64,000 nt of DNA from Pictodentalium vernedei (GCA_031216915.1 CM062290.1:378182718-378246717), one strand, 5' to 3'; numbered from the stretch's first letter, positions 42,651-54,031 are shown. The notes: generated by a model from the letters alone, not told the origin. Program-made: numbers and translations.

Positions 42651-43020
42651 TTATTTATTGGGTTCGCATTGTTACACGCATAGATCATGATAAAATTATT
42701 TTTTTAACTTCTCGTGTGACATTGTCTCATTGAAAAAAAAACAAACATGTTAAATAAAGCCCTCGTGTTCAAAGTTTACACGATTCAAAGCCCTTGTACC
42801 GTTTATTTAAAAGTGTGCCTGTCAATTTGGACAACATTGCAGCAGTAAGGCCCCACAAAGTAGATATTCTGTTTCGCAGGCTAGTTTTTATAAAATTGCA
42901 TGTAGGCGGTCAGATTTTTTTTTTTTTTTGTAATTATGTCTTTGCCATCAAAAAAATTCAAGTTCTTATCTTTAACTTTTTAGGCCTGAACTAATTTATT
43001 TATTCAAAATCTATTTACAG

Positions 43021-43164
43021 AAGTCAGCACCGAGTCGCCAACACAATCTCCAGAACCAACAAAAACAATCCAGGAATCAAGGACCAAAACTCCTCTCTGC
43101 CCGTGTGAAAACAAGCAAACTACACCAACCATCATAACTACTAATTCACCTTCTGTTACAAAAG
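43021..43164 (+). CDS. Astacin exon 9: Thr/Pro/Ser-rich linker
   Basis: Acceptor TTACAG, donor GTTTGA, phase 1 to 1. Encodes KVSTESPTQSPEPTKTIQES, then CPCENKQTTPTIITTNSPSV. A flexible, probably O-glycosylated spacer between catalytic and ShK domains. The donor is weak, so this exon is the least certain of the set after exon 1. Confidence 0.7.
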
Positions 43165-43257
43165 GTTTGAAATAAGATTGTTTTTTACTTATTTTGTCCA
43201 AACTGCTTTCCAAATTTTATAACAAATGTTATAACAATGTAAAACTATTGGAATGGT

Positions 43258-43508
43258 TTAACCCTTTACCCAACGTAACGACAAAAACCGACCAGCGCTA
43301 TTCTCAAAAATCGCCAATTAATTTTCATTATTTTTTCATTTTTTGTCTCAAAAACATAGGTTATGACTCCTCGTTGGAACGAGCTCGTCGAGCTCGTTCC
43401 AATGAGGGGACATAACCTTTGTTTTTGAGACAAAAAATGAAAAAAATTAGTAATTCAAGAATATTTTTTGCAAGTGTCGTCTGCTTTTCATGTTAGGTAA
43501 AGGGTTAA
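43258..43508. mobile_element. Family P MITE, subtype B
   Basis: TTAA at both ends; centre GGAACGAGCTCGTCGAGCTC. It lies 93 bp after the exon 9 donor, orientation opposite to the 34828 copy. Confidence 0.85.
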
Positions 43509-43577
43509 AGTTAACAATAAGATGGTGCACTCTTACACAATTCTGATTAGCAAAGAACATTTCGTCTTTACAAATGA

Positions 43578-43800
43578 CATGGCGGCGGCTCGAACCTCCG
43601 ATACCAACCGCCTAGCGAAACTTTAATAAAAGACACACACTGATAACACCATTCGGCCACTGTCCGATCCGAGGATCAAGCAAACTAGCCTCCAAGTGAA
43701 ACCTGTAGATCCTAGGATCGCCAATGCAACAGGTATGGACTATCACAGGATCTACCGGTGTTCGCGAATGTGTGTTAAGTAAAGTTTCACTTGGCAATTG
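43578..43800 (-). mobile_element. Decayed tRNA-like SINE relative
   Basis: Shares GGCTCGAACC, CCAACCGCCTAGCGAAACTT and CACCATTCGGCCACTG with the palindrome at 41.4-41.65 kb, minus orientation. It also has an inner hairpin AAGTGAAACCTGTAGATCC...GGATCTACCGG. Confidence 0.5.
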
Positions 43801-45080
43801 TGACGAAGGACATGAGTTCTACCCCCCCCCCCCCCTCCCCGTAACATTTATAATGTAACCAGCTTATTTTCGTGATTCCACAAAACCCGTAAAATTTGAT
43901 AAAAACAGACGTTCTCCCTGATTGCCACCGAAGTGCAATATGTAGAATTAACTGATGCAATATTTTACAGTTAATTTCGTCTTGTTTTGAGAAGTTTCCA
44001 ATGCGAAGCAGTCAGTAGAATTTAATATAGATTTTGGAGAGAGCGATTGTCAAATTCCGTGACAAAACCACAAAGAGAACAAGTAAAGTTTCACCTAATG
44101 AATATCCGGATATAACCAGGACTGCTGAAAGTTCGTCCGTCCGCTGAAACTGTACTTATTCGTTTACGTTTTCCCACAAAGTGGGAGGTTTAGCGTTTAG
44201 ATACCGTTTAGATATGGTGCAGATATTATTTTTGTGCAGAGGTTTGCGACCTTATACACCAATAAATAAACAAATAAATAAATACAACCCTCATTAGCAT
44301 TGGCACACGAAAAATACAATAAAGACGAATTCCCGGGAGTTTCTCAATTACAGTCCTCGGAAAGTAATGTCTTTTGGAAGAGTGTACTTCAAACGAAAAA
44401 AGCCATGAGCTACCACTCTTGCTCCCACACACCCCCAGCCCCAGGGCCGTGGGAAGTTGCCCCATGCTTCCGGCGCCCATGGTTCCTATTGCTTATTAAA
44501 TAATTGAACATTTTCAATTTCTTTATCGAGAAAACACAGACAAATCGCCTCATTGAAACGATGTCGTCGAACTCGTCACAGTGAGAAGTCATTGGCTTTT
44601 CAAGTTGTCTCAAATACTGGAAAATTAACTGAATTGGTTTTGCAAATTTTGTGTATTTCATTTGGTGGATTTCTTCAATACGTTATTCGAAGTTCATTCA
44701 TAACTGCTATGAACAAAAATGAGATTCACATTTTGTTATTTTTTTTTTCGTTTCAAACTTATATAGAACAAGTCAACCCTGTGTGTTCCAGGTCATGGTT
44801 TGGCAGATAATAAGAATTTGGGTTTATCTGTTACGAAACGTAACGACGATAACCGACCACCTCGATCATCAAAATCACCATTCAAGTGTCATTATTTGTA
44901 AAATTGGTTATTATTCTACATTGCAAAGAGGTCGCCGAACTTGTTCCAGTGATAATGTGATACGCGATGTTTGGGTGATAAACTCTAAAATCAGCTGAGT
45001 TAAAAGTCAACCCAAATCAACTGGGTTGAGTGGATATGAACCCAATTGGGCTCCTGTTTGTGAAGATTAATTTGGATTTT
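43801..45080. other. Intron 9 part with decayed repeats
   Basis: C run at 43820-43834. A SINE 3' tail (GCGACCTTATACACCAATAAAT) at 44238-44285, plus strand. Decayed family P pieces at about 44525-44595 and 44825-44965 (GTAACGACGATAACCGACCA). No exon seen. Confidence 0.4.
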
Positions 45081-45247
45081 TGTCTTGGTTTCAGAAATTT
45101 GAGAAGTTGTGTTATTCTGGTTTGGCACAGAATAGCACTCGAGGCTTCGCCTATCGTGGTATTCTTACGTCCAACCAAACTCGTGCGATAAACATTAACC
45201 CATTCAAACGCTTGTGTGTTTCTGTCTGTGTATTATTCGTTTTCATA

Positions 45248-45503
45248 CAGTACGTGGAGAGTGTATTATCACTAAATCACCCACAGGGTGGAAATTCCAC
45301 CCAAGCAATAATTGCAAATTTGTTGCAAAGCATAATCAACACAAGCAAAGTTTCAGCCAATAGACCTCCGGATTAAACCCGCAGGTCCATTGGCTGAAGC
45401 ATTGCTTGTTTTTCTGTCGATATGTACAACATTTGAAAGTTATAGTTTGGGTGATAACTCCACTCCGTGGGTGATTTAGTTATAATCCACTCTCCACGTA
45501 CTG
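45248..45503. mobile_element. MITE family T, full copy
   Basis: TA-CAGTACGTGGAGAGTG at left, CACTCTCCACGTACTG-TA at right. Central hairpin CAGCCAATAGACCTCCGG...GCAGGTCCATTGGCTGAAG. Confidence 0.85.
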
Positions 45504-45588
45504 TAGAAGCAAATTCAGATAAGGTGATCGTCGGTCTGAAGGGACAATAGACTAGTTTGGTTTGCCAAGTACGATCGAACATTACAAG

Positions 45589-46345
45589 TTATGGGGCTTT
45601 CAGTGGGCGAATATGGTGTGATATAAGGCGAAGTGAAATCAATATTAGGCGAGGCCGAAAGCCGAGCCTAATATTGATCTTGCTGAGCCTTATATTACAC
45701 CATATTCGCCCACGGAAAGCCCCATAACGTATTTATTATGCCAGTTCTTTGAAAGAGACACTACCATAAGTGTACCCAGATTCCTTGCGCAAATGTTCTG
45801 TTATCACTATCACGGAATTTCCCGGTTTTACGTCATGTGAAGGTCACGCTAGTAGCAGGCGCTGAAACAACGGAGTTTTCTTCTCAATAAACAGGAATTT
45901 ATATTAACAATTCACAACTTTAATTCAGTGTTAAATACTGGAAAAATAAAACAACTGGAGCAAATGGATTAACAATTCTGTCAAGAAGGTAAGTGGGACA
46001 GTTCCATTCATTATTTGTTGTTAATGGTGATATTAATGTTTCTATACATGTCGTTTTAGTGGTTTACTTATTGTATTTATTTACATTTATTTACTAAAAT
46101 TTCTCAAAGACTGGAAGAAACGTATTATAGTTGTACGTTGCTCAACAGACACACACGCAAAATTATTTGTTGTTCTTTGAACGCGCGAAATTAGGAAAAA
46201 CATCGAAGCGATGTCAAAAACAAAATGTCGGAACTGACCGTATATAAGCTCTATATACTGTCAGCTCGGTGATACACAAACTCATATAAGGTCACTAGAT
46301 ATTGAATCTGATTGGTCAATAACAATTACTGGCATAATAATAAGG
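45589..46345. mobile_element. Foldback element plus flanking inverted ends
   Basis: A hairpin at 45589-45728 (TTATGGGGCTTTC...GAAAGCCCCATAA, inner arms GCCTAATATTGAT). Immediately after it TTATTATGCCAGT (about 45733) is matched by ACTGGCATAATAATAA at 46328-46343. These may be one element or two neighbours. Confidence 0.5.
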
Positions 46346-46463
46346 TTTGTCGTGTATTTTTGTATTGATTTATCAAACAAACAGGAAACATTTACAGTTT
46401 TCTATCTCTGTTAGAAAGTTTCACAATGATAACAAGTCGAGTGTAATTTTAATCTATTTTCAG

Positions 46464-46579
46464 CGTCTTGTAAGAACGCATGGAGTGCAAGTCGGTGTCA
46501 AAGTTTAAAGAGTAGAAGATGGTGTTCCAAAAGCAAAACAGTCAGAAAATATTGTAAACTCTCTTGTAATAACTGTTAA
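46464..46579 (+). CDS. Astacin exon 10: ShK domain, terminal
   Basis: Acceptor TTTCAG, phase 1. Six cysteines (SCKNAWSASRC, RRWCSKS, YCKLSCNNC) give the ShK pattern, and TAA follows the last Cys at 46577. ShK is a short disulfide fold named after a sea-anemone peptide and is often found at the C terminus of astacins, where it may bind targets. The splice donor AG-GTATGT is still present two bases after the stop. In the paralog at 60656 this stop codon is CAA and reading continues into a second ShK exon. Confidence 0.85.
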
Positions 46580-46902
46580 GGTATGTATTAAATATAATAT
46601 ACACCTGTTCATTCTATAATGGAGCCAGCAAATGTAAACAGAATATGAGGTTTCTCAAAATGAGATAGTAACACTTGACCGTTCATTGTTTTTAGAATAT
46701 TTCCCCACAGGTATCATCTGTCAGGACCAGTGGAGACTCGTGTGAGATCCTCTATGAATTGCACAAGATCATGAGACCCATTGTTTTTAAATACTATACT
46801 TGTATCACCCCCAATTTAGATTGTTTGGATGTAAATTAATTAGACGAATAGAAGAAAAATCAATGAACTAGTTTTAAATCCAAATTCGTCTTGAAATATG
46901 TA

Positions 46903-47156
46903 CTGTACGTGGAGAGCGGATTGTAACTAAATCACCCGCGGAGTGGAGTTATCACCCAAGCTATAACTTTCAAATATTGTAATCGACAAAAAACACAAGC
47001 AATGTTTCAGCCAATGGACCTCCGGGTTTAACCCGGAGGTCCATTGGCTGAAACTTTCCTTGTGCTGGTTATGCTTTGCAACACATTTGCAATTATTGCT
47101 AGGGTGGAATCTCCACTCTGCGGGTGACTTAGTGATAATACACTCTCCACGTACTG
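46903..47156. mobile_element. MITE family T, full copy
   Basis: CTGTACGTGGAGAGCGG at left and CACTCTCCACGTACTG at right. Central perfect hairpin CCAATGGACCTCCGGGTT. Present in duplication copy 1 and not seen at the matching place in copy 2. Confidence 0.8.
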
Positions 47157-47839
47157 TTAGTACTTGACCTCGTTACGCGAGACAGATTGTGTTATTATAG
47201 TGCTCCACAAATATGCATTTTCCGAGATACGGAGTTCACCAAGCACTCAGCGTATCCATCAAAGCTGAAGACCTGCCAATTGGTTGCAATACTCTAAAAG
47301 ATTTTCATTGGCGACAGTGTTAACATTTTCCTGCCTCCTATGCCCATCAAGTTCATTTGGGAAAAACAGTCCTGAATCCATTTAGTATATCATCTCATTA
47401 AAAATGAACAGGAAAAAAAAATATATGTCACCGTGTGTTTTTTTTGTGTTCAAATTTGACGATTCTCCAACTGCTGTCCACTTTCACACTCAATTGAAAA
47501 GGCATATTTTACTTGTCCTCCTCATCTTATTTTTCAACTCTCACAGTTTTGAAAGGACAACCATTGCAAATATTTTCAGTCTTTTCTAAAATAGACACTG
47601 TGACATTTTTACTGATAGTTACAAATTCAATAAGTATTGCCCCAATCAGATGATCTCCTTCATTTTATGCTTTATTAAATGTTGAATCCTTTAGGAGGCG
47701 CTTTTGCCCCCATTTAGTGTATTGCTACCAGTTTGGCTCAAGAGCATTCTGTGCAGTGCGCAAGCGCACAAAGGTAGTTTCAACTCAATACACACATTCG
47801 CCATTTAAAAGGGTGTGTGTTAACCACTCTCTTGCCCGT
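47157..47839. other. Anonymous sequence in duplication copy 1
   Basis: No exon or known repeat recognised. Confidence 0.3.
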
Positions 47840-47853
47840 TAGTTGAGGCGACC

Positions 47854-48243
47854 TGGCGGTAACCGGTTCTCGTCAGATTACCGAAGTTAAGCAACGTCGA
47901 GCCCGGTTAGTCCTCTGATGGGTGACCATCTGGGCGATCGATTCGGACTCCCGCGTTGTGTCCTTCGGCAAGGCACTTAACCCCGATTGTCCACGTGGGG
48001 GTACGATGGCGCCGTGTACTAAGGCGTACTGCACGTCGATGGTGCGCATGTCTTCAACCAATTTAACCCTGCTCGTGCTTCAGTGCGGAGTTACGATGTT
48101 GAGGATGTTGGGGAGCTGGCAGCTGCTCGCCGTTGCTCGGTGGTTCTCTCCAGGTGCTCTGGCTTTCTCCACCTGTAACGCTCTTGATTAGCCATTGTGC
48201 ATAAGTATGTGACCTTAAACGCCAATAAATAGATAATAATAAA
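47854..48243 (+). mobile_element. 5S-rRNA-headed SINE, plus strand
   Basis: The head resembles 5S rRNA: ACCGGTTCTCGTCAGATTACC, AAGTTAAGCAACGTCGAG (box A), CCCGGTTAG and GATGGGTGACC (box C). From GCGTTGTGTCCTTCGGCAAGG onward the body and tail are those of the tRNA-headed SINE at 25147. TAGTTGAGGCGACC (47840-47853) and TAGTTGAGGTGACC (48244-48257) form a 14 bp target duplication. Confidence 0.85.
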
Positions 48244-48386
48244 TAGTTGAGGTGACCCCTTTCAAATCATGTATTTTGCTCCCGCCCCTCCCAACACTGA
48301 AGACGAAAAATTACCGATAGAAATTTATTCCATAAAACAGGAGCAAATGTACTAATATGAAATTATTTAAAGACGCATATATAGAT

Positions 48387-48750
48387 ATTTATTTATTTAT
48401 TTATTTATTTATTTATTGATGTTTAAGGTCACATATTTCTGCACAATGGCTGATCATTACCATGACAGTTTTACGGGTGGAGGAAGCCGGAGTACCCGGA
48501 GAGAACCACCGACCAACGGCGAGCAACTGTCAGCTCCCCAACATACCAACTCCACACAAGCAGGGTTAGCATTGGTTGAAGACAGGTGCACCATCGACGT
48601 GCTGTACACAACGCCACCGTGCCCCCACCTGGACAATGGGGGTGAAGTGTCTTGCCCAAGGACACAACGCGGTTGCCGCAGGTGGGATTCGAACCGAGGA
48701 CCTCTAGGCTTGCAGTCTGCACCTCTCCCAACTGAGCCACCGCGCCCCAA
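48387..48750 (-). mobile_element. tRNA-headed SINE (copy S2), minus strand
   Basis: Full-length, with an ATTT tail at 48387-48415. GCATATATAGAT flanks both sides (48375-48386, 48751-48762), a perfect 12 bp duplication. The matching place in duplication copy 2 (about 61141-61153) has the target once and no SINE. Confidence 0.92.
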
Positions 48751-49074
48751 GCATATATAGATGATTGGCATTGTTTTCATGTTTACATAAACGGAAGATA
48801 TTGATCAGATATCATGCAACAAAAGAAAACTATTAGTCAAAGATAATCAACAAATAAAATTCGGATACTAATTACAAAATAAAGGACCGATTCGTTTCAC
48901 TTTATAATAGCCCTTCCATTTTCATTCGTTTCCTCTTCTTCCCCATTGTATAAGGCCTGTCGTGACTACAGTATATATAAACATTAAATTAAAACACCTT
49001 CACAAGTCTTGTACTTATTGCAAACTAGACACATAAAACGGGCATGAAAGTAAGTTTTTTTCTGTTCAAAGAGT

Positions 49075-49628
49075 TTCTTTTAAGAATTGAATGCAATTTT
49101 TATAATCTTTATTGGAGTATGAGCGTGTGGGAATGGGTACAAATTGTATGAATCCATTCATACAATTTGTACCCATTCCCACACGTTCATACTCCAATAA
49201 AGATTATAAAAATTGCATTCAATTCTTATAATTACATTCCGTAACTGTTTAAACTACTTTTTTACCAAACAACAAAGCAGAAAGACGAAATAAAACAAGT
49301 ACGAACGCACGAGGCGAAAAACCACCCTCACACAAAATACAAAGCGCACAACCTGATTTTTAATTTTCACTAATTTAGAAGTGGATACGAGTATTTTAGT
49401 AACGGGCTTTATGCCACAGTTGGGAAATGTCACCAAAGAAACAGCAGCGCAGTTGATCACTGTGAGAGGCGCTAAAAGTTAAAAACTGCGCTCTACCGTA
49501 TATGCGGGTCAAAGTTCAACCAAATGTATTCATTGGAAAATGAATTACATTTGGTCATGACGTTTTCACCCAGCTGACCAATGGGAAATGAGTATTTGGA
49601 CCCAAAACTACATTAACAATACAATTAT
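49075..49628. mobile_element. Insertion specific to duplication copy 1, with a near-perfect hairpin
   Basis: Copy 2 runs from TGTTCAACAAGTTTCTAAGC straight to CCTTTGAACAC, while copy 1 has about 550 bp in between. Its left part, 49083-49232, is a hairpin with arms of about 72 bp that are almost exact complements (TTGCATTCAATTCTTA at the end). The exact borders of the insertion are not clear. Confidence 0.6.
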
Positions 49629-49841
49629 TATCCTTTGAACACGAAAGGCAGCTTTTCCGGTTCAGGTTCATGACACGACCTGAATTCACAAAGTCCGTAG
49701 TTGCTTAGTGGATATATATCGTAGACCAATCAAGCTATTTAAAGTGCCCAAGGCCGCACGGTGAAAGTATTCATTGGTCTTCCCCCAAGTATGGAATATA
49801 GACCCTACCAGTTGAGGCTCTGAACAGGCATGGAGTGTACC

Positions 49842-50094
49842 CAGGCCTAACAATAAGCAGTCTGACATTTGCAGAATGAGGTCCCCAGAGAGTGGATTTC
49901 ATGATGCTATCCCATACATTGGCCCAATTTATTCTCTTGGTACCTCTGTCTGTTTAGAGTTGAGACCCTGATTCAGATTGAGGTTCACAGAGGGTAAATT
50001 TAGTGATACTAACCTGCTGTGCAGGGTAGCATCACTGAATTCACCCTCTGGGGACCTCATTTGGCAGATGACAGTCTGCTTATTTTCTGGCTTG
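49842..50094. mobile_element. hAT-like MITE with 8 bp target duplication
   Basis: CAGGCCTAACAATAAGCAGTC at left, GACAGTCTGCTTATTTTCTGG near the right end, arms of about 60 bp with GAGGTCCCCAGAG. AGTGTACC before and AATGTACC after. The paralog (62880-62890, GGACTGTACCATTATT) has the site once and no element. An 8 bp duplication and CA ends suggest hAT; this is inference. Confidence 0.7.
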
Positions 50095-50244
50095 AATGTA
50101 CCATCATTGTCAAAGGGGCTAACTTGCAAATAAAACTATTTCTTTATGAAACGTCCTTCCGATGATCTTTCACAACGCTAAAAGGGAACAAACACGTATT
50201 TTATTACATTTGTAAAACCACTTGTTTATTTTATCTCTCTACAG

Positions 50245-50360
50245 CTCCAGAAACCTGAACCAATAGATGGTCCCAGCGAAAATGCACCGTTTGGAGGCGA
50301 TATTGCATCACATCAAAAAATATGAAGAGGAATTGCAAGCAAACATGTGGCCTGTGTTAA
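50245..50360 (+). pseudogene. Second ShK exon, broken copy
   Basis: Acceptor CTACAG; aligns with the open exon at 63030. The codon for the first Cys is TGA (50256-50258) instead of TGC. The remaining five cysteines and the final TGT TAA are kept. It could only be translated as a truncated end, and the exon upstream already has a stop. An ATTAAA poly(A)-type signal follows at about 50456. Confidence 0.8.
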
Positions 50361-50842
50361 AAGTGTTCACCACTTCAGTTCGTATAACAAAACCAACCAT
50401 TGTCACTAAACTGTTTCTCTCATGTCTCTGTTATGGTGAAGAAAAAAAATCTCTCATTAAATACTTTAATACTAATTTACGACTGATGTATTCTTTCTTT
50501 GTCTATCCCTTGATAAAACAGATAAACGGCTAGCTACAAGCGCCGGAAACAGAGGGAATGGATAGTGGGACAAGAGGATAGCACGTGCCACCTTTCGCAA
50601 ATGTACTCCAGTGGACTTTACTTTCCGAGAACTCTAACTGAGAAACCCCCGAATGTTCATTTCTAAGGGATTTTATGTGTACCAATGGCAATGGGGGAGG
50701 TTGGTCGATAAGCAGCAATACAAGCTATACAATCGGCAGGGTGAGTTCTCAAGTTTTATATCGTCCCTCGTGTGCAACAAGGCGCCATCTGTAGTGCAAG
50801 AGTATTGTTGCACTGAAGGGAGGATATATATATACAGAGACA

Positions 50843-51001
50843 TGATTACCATTATATGGATGTACAAAATATGTATCTGAGTCCAGCTCCGGGTTCTTAG
50901 GACAGATCACGACGAGTCGAAGACGAGTCGTGATCTACCCGTAAAACCCGGAGCGAGACTCGGATACATATTTTGTACATCCACATAATGGTAGTAATCA
51001 A
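50843..51001. mobile_element. Palindromic MITE
   Basis: ATTACCATTATATGGATGTAC and AAATATGTATCTGAGTC pair with the complement at 50955-50997. Core GATCACGACGAGTCG. A second small hairpin, GTATCCGACCC...GGGTCGGATAC, follows at 51120-51170. Confidence 0.7.
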
Positions 51002-51259
51002 TTTATCTTACAATATATTTGAGATAAGTCAAGAATGTAGACGAATATATAACGAACTATTTATTCGTACGGATCAACAAAAAGAAAAAAAATGGAACTC
51101 ACGCGAAAAGAACGTGCTTGTATCCGACCCCCTGATACAAACATCTGTATCAGTGGGTCGGATACACGACAGTTGCGGAGTTAATATAGACGAAATACAT
51201 GTTGATTGTAAGATAAAACATGTTGATTGTATTGAACACTGATAACACAAAATTTTATA

Positions 51260-51800
51260 CACTATTTCCTTTATAAGAAGCCGTATTGAATACAAACTGT
51301 GTCAAATCGAGGACTGACTGGACTAAACCCCTGGCTTAGAGTGTCTGGTACGGAAAGATATCGAGGATAAACATATGAATAGTAACGATGAAGCAAAACC
51401 GTACTTGATAGGTATAGCGTAGATCACAAATATGGCTTGTCGAGGTGTATAGCCTAACCGGTTTCGTACAGTATGTGGACTTTTTCAGAGACATGTAATG
51501 ACAAATGTGGCTCTGCTTTTTTGCCCTCATTTAGCGAATGCATGTTTTGGCGGATGCGTAGTACAGTGTATTTTGGTGGCTTCATTATGCTCTGTCAATC
51601 GCTTGTAAAGTGCATTTGGCAGGTGCATAAAGTCCTTTCAATCGTGACGTAGTTCCCTTGTTCTTGAGTCGGTATTCTGCCTGGCATAAACTACATTTTG
51701 ACAGCTGTTGTGGTATTGATTTTAACCCTACACTTAGGACAGATTGTGAGTGACAGTGTCAATATCACATCAAAGCAACATGGCAATTGTTCACCCACTA
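51260..51800. other. Anonymous sequence
   Basis: Nothing recognised. Confidence 0.3.
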
Positions 51801-52312
51801 CACTGCAAAAAATATAGGTTCTCTTTAGAACCAAAACTGGTTCTAATCCTGTCCCTGAGATGGAACCAGTTCTGTTTAAACAGTATTTATTTCAAATCAA
51901 ATACATTTATAAAGATTAATATTAAATATTAACAGAATTAAACATAAATTGAGGGAGTTTCAGCCGTAAGTTTAGAGCTTATTCGAGGTTGTCTCAAATC
52001 ATTATTAAGCAAAGGAGATATGAACAGTTGGTATATCGAACCAGTTTTGGTTCTTTTCAGAACCAAAACTGGTTCGATATGCCAACTGTTCATATCTCCT
52101 TTGTTTCAAAATGTTTGGCGACTGTGTTGATTAAGCTCCAAGTTTACTGCTGAATCTACTTCAGTTCATGTAATATTCTGTTAAAAGTAAATGCTAATCT
52201 TGGTAAATTTATTTGATTTGAAATAAATACTGTTTAAACACAGCTAATTCCTTCTCAGGGACAAGATTAGAACCAGTTTTGGTTCTAAAGAGAACGTATA
52301 TTTTTTGCAGTG
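51801..52312. mobile_element. CACTG-ended inverted-repeat element, full copy
   Basis: CACTGCAAAAAATATAGGTT and its complement at the ends, with GAACCAAAACTGGTTC repeated at the ends and the centre. The two halves are near complements (AACAAAGGAGATATGAAC). No coding. The superfamily is not clear from the ends alone. A truncated copy lies at 42243. Confidence 0.8.
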
Positions 52313-52339
52313 CAGACTATCTCGAGGAGGCCTGTTCAT

Positions 52340-52341
<2 letters not shown>

Positions 52342-52375
<34 letters not shown>

Positions 52376-52382
52376 AGAGAGA
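52342..52382. repeat. GA microsatellite
   Basis: AGAGAG repeat, then GGGGAGAGAG. Confidence 0.9.
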
Positions 52383-53512
52383 CCCACGTCCATACATAAT
52401 ACAGTAATATTGAGTTTTATGTTGAGCAGGGGTTAGAATGCAACAAGCGCCATTGCGTAAATGGTGACAAAGCATTGAATATAGGATCTATATTTCAGAA
52501 ATAAAATAATTTCGTCAAATTTGCCGTTATGTTCGGTAGATTACTCCGTTCTGAGCGGCTTTCATTTTTGACTAATTCATAATCCGTTACGTTGAGTGTC
52601 GTACCAATGTGTATCGCGTCATGGGAACGTAAAATGTAGCATCACGCTTATCCTTATTGTTAAATGGAAATTAGAAAATTGTTCGAAATACGCGTACGTG
52701 TTACAGGTCGGTATATTACTTGACAAGTGGCCGCCTAGTTCCTAATCACGAGCCCATTTATAAAATCATCGTTTCATATCTTCCTTGGGTGGCAACAAGT
52801 AAAGATATGTTCCGCGTTTCACGTTGTTCTCTGTATTCAAGTGTAAATTATGCACAAAGAATACAGTATCGTATCTTCCTTGGGTGGCAACAAGTGAAGA
52901 TATATTCCGCGTTATTAACCGCAAAATTTGTTCTCAGCTTTAGAATTATGAGCATTCATTTATTTATCAATATTACGAGCATTCATTCATTTATGGTAGT
53001 GATATGGAATGGAGACAATTCCAGCCTGAATTTCGCTATCATATATAAAATATATATAAATTTCGGTACATAAAATATTTTAAAAGTTCGGTACTGAGTT
53101 CACTAAATCGATCTGATCCTAGGTTTACCGAGGCCCAGGTCCATTTCAATGAACGAGGTTAAAAGATTTCATATCAAATTGTGACGAAGTTGAGATTCTT
53201 TTTTATCATATGACTCGTCCGTTTTGTTCACTTTAAAACATTTGATATTTTGTTTTCATATTAATCAGTGATAAATAAAGCCTTCCGTCAATTTCATTGG
53301 TCAATTTCAAAACTTGACAATTTGACTGGCTGAAAAAAAATACAACTGGGCCACATTTTCATAATTTGCATAATTAGAGTTGGGAGCTTTCTTGGTCTAT
53401 TTCAAAACTAGGCAATTTGATTGGCTAAACAAAATACAACTGGGTCACATTTGCATAATTTCAGTAGGGAGAATTTACATTATCTGTCCTATTTAGGGTG
53501 AGTTATATTGTA
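52383..53512. other. Anonymous sequence with two 95 bp direct duplications
   Basis: ATCTTCCTTGGGTGGCAACA occurs at 52778 and 52873. TTTCAAAACTTGACAATTTG at about 53305 recurs at 53400 as TTTCAAAACTAGGCAATTTG. Both pairs are 95 bp apart though unrelated in sequence. No gene seen. Confidence 0.5.
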
Positions 53513-53733
53513 TTAATATTTTACCTACAAGAAAAACGCCATTCATTTTTTTTATATTTTCAGGTTTTGCTTCCAAAACATAGGTTATGACCCCTCATTG
53601 GAACGAGCTCGACGAGCTCGTTCCAATGAGGGGTCATAACCTATGTTTTGGAAGCAAAAAAATGAAAATTTTTAGTTATACGAGGATGTTTTTTCCCAGT
53701 GCCGTCTGCAACTCAAGTTAGGTGATGGGTTAG
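53513..53733. mobile_element. Family P MITE, diverged arms
   Basis: The centre ATGACCCCTCATTGGAACGA with its complement is perfect. The arms have CTTCCAAAACATAGG instead of CTCAAAAACATAGG, and the right TTAA is TTAG. Confidence 0.75.
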
Positions 53734-53762
53734 AAAGTCATACTAAGTGGCTAATTTGTGCG

Positions 53763-53945
53763 TGTGTGTGTCATATGATAAATAGAATATGAAATGAGTG
53801 TTTTTCTCATATAATATTTATGAAACTCATCCGAATTTTCTGTTCGAGCTCGCCAGAGGTTCTCCCAAACGGAAAATTCCTAGACTCGTTTCATAAATAT
53901 TATATGAGAAAAAAACTCATTCCATATTCTCTATTTGTCACACAC
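53763..53945. mobile_element. Palindromic MITE
   Basis: GTGTGTCATATGATAAATAG and ATAATATTTATGAAAC arms with complement at 53890-53945. Core around GAGCTCGCCAGAGG. Confidence 0.7.
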
Positions 53946-54031
53946 TGCGTAATTTCACCTTGTAGCTAAAGTAACGACTAAAGCTTGCCAGGGCTAATAA
54001 CAAACATCGTCATCCAAATTCGATTTTATAG

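Larger units (their letters stand above)
21006..46579 (+). pseudogene. Astacin-family zinc metalloprotease with ShK domain (ten exons; one frameshift)
   Basis: The whole gene, about 367 codons in ten exons. Each exon has an AG acceptor, a GT donor and compatible phase. Order: signal peptide, propeptide, mature start RNAI after KR, catalytic domain with [12 protein letters not shown] and SVMHYG, four conserved Cys, Thr/Pro-rich linker, six-Cys ShK domain, stop at 46577-46579. Such enzymes are secreted and cut extracellular proteins; some act in development or venom. Two oddities are a one-base frameshift at a T run in exon 7, and His in place of the family Glu after the third zinc His. The intact reading elsewhere means it could be a working gene with an assembly error, or a very young pseudogene. 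Extra ShK exons lie downstream. Confidence 0.85.
46425..50830 (+). repeat. Segmental duplication, copy 1 (terminal ShK exons and flanks)
   Basis: Aligns in order with 60620-63650: ShK exon 1, its downstream intron, AACGGAAGATATTGATCAGA, TTCCGGTTCAGG, ShK exon 2, and the sequence after the stop up to GGCGCCATCTG. The copies have diverged and each has gained its own insertions. Confidence 0.85.

Noticed and set aside
47854-47940. A 5S rRNA gene
   Set aside because: Only the internal promoter part resembles 5S. It is the head of a SINE with a 14 bp target duplication. The same applies to 18865-18960.
48416-48780. Frames of 90-114 codons on both strands
   Set aside because: They are translations of SINE copy S2.
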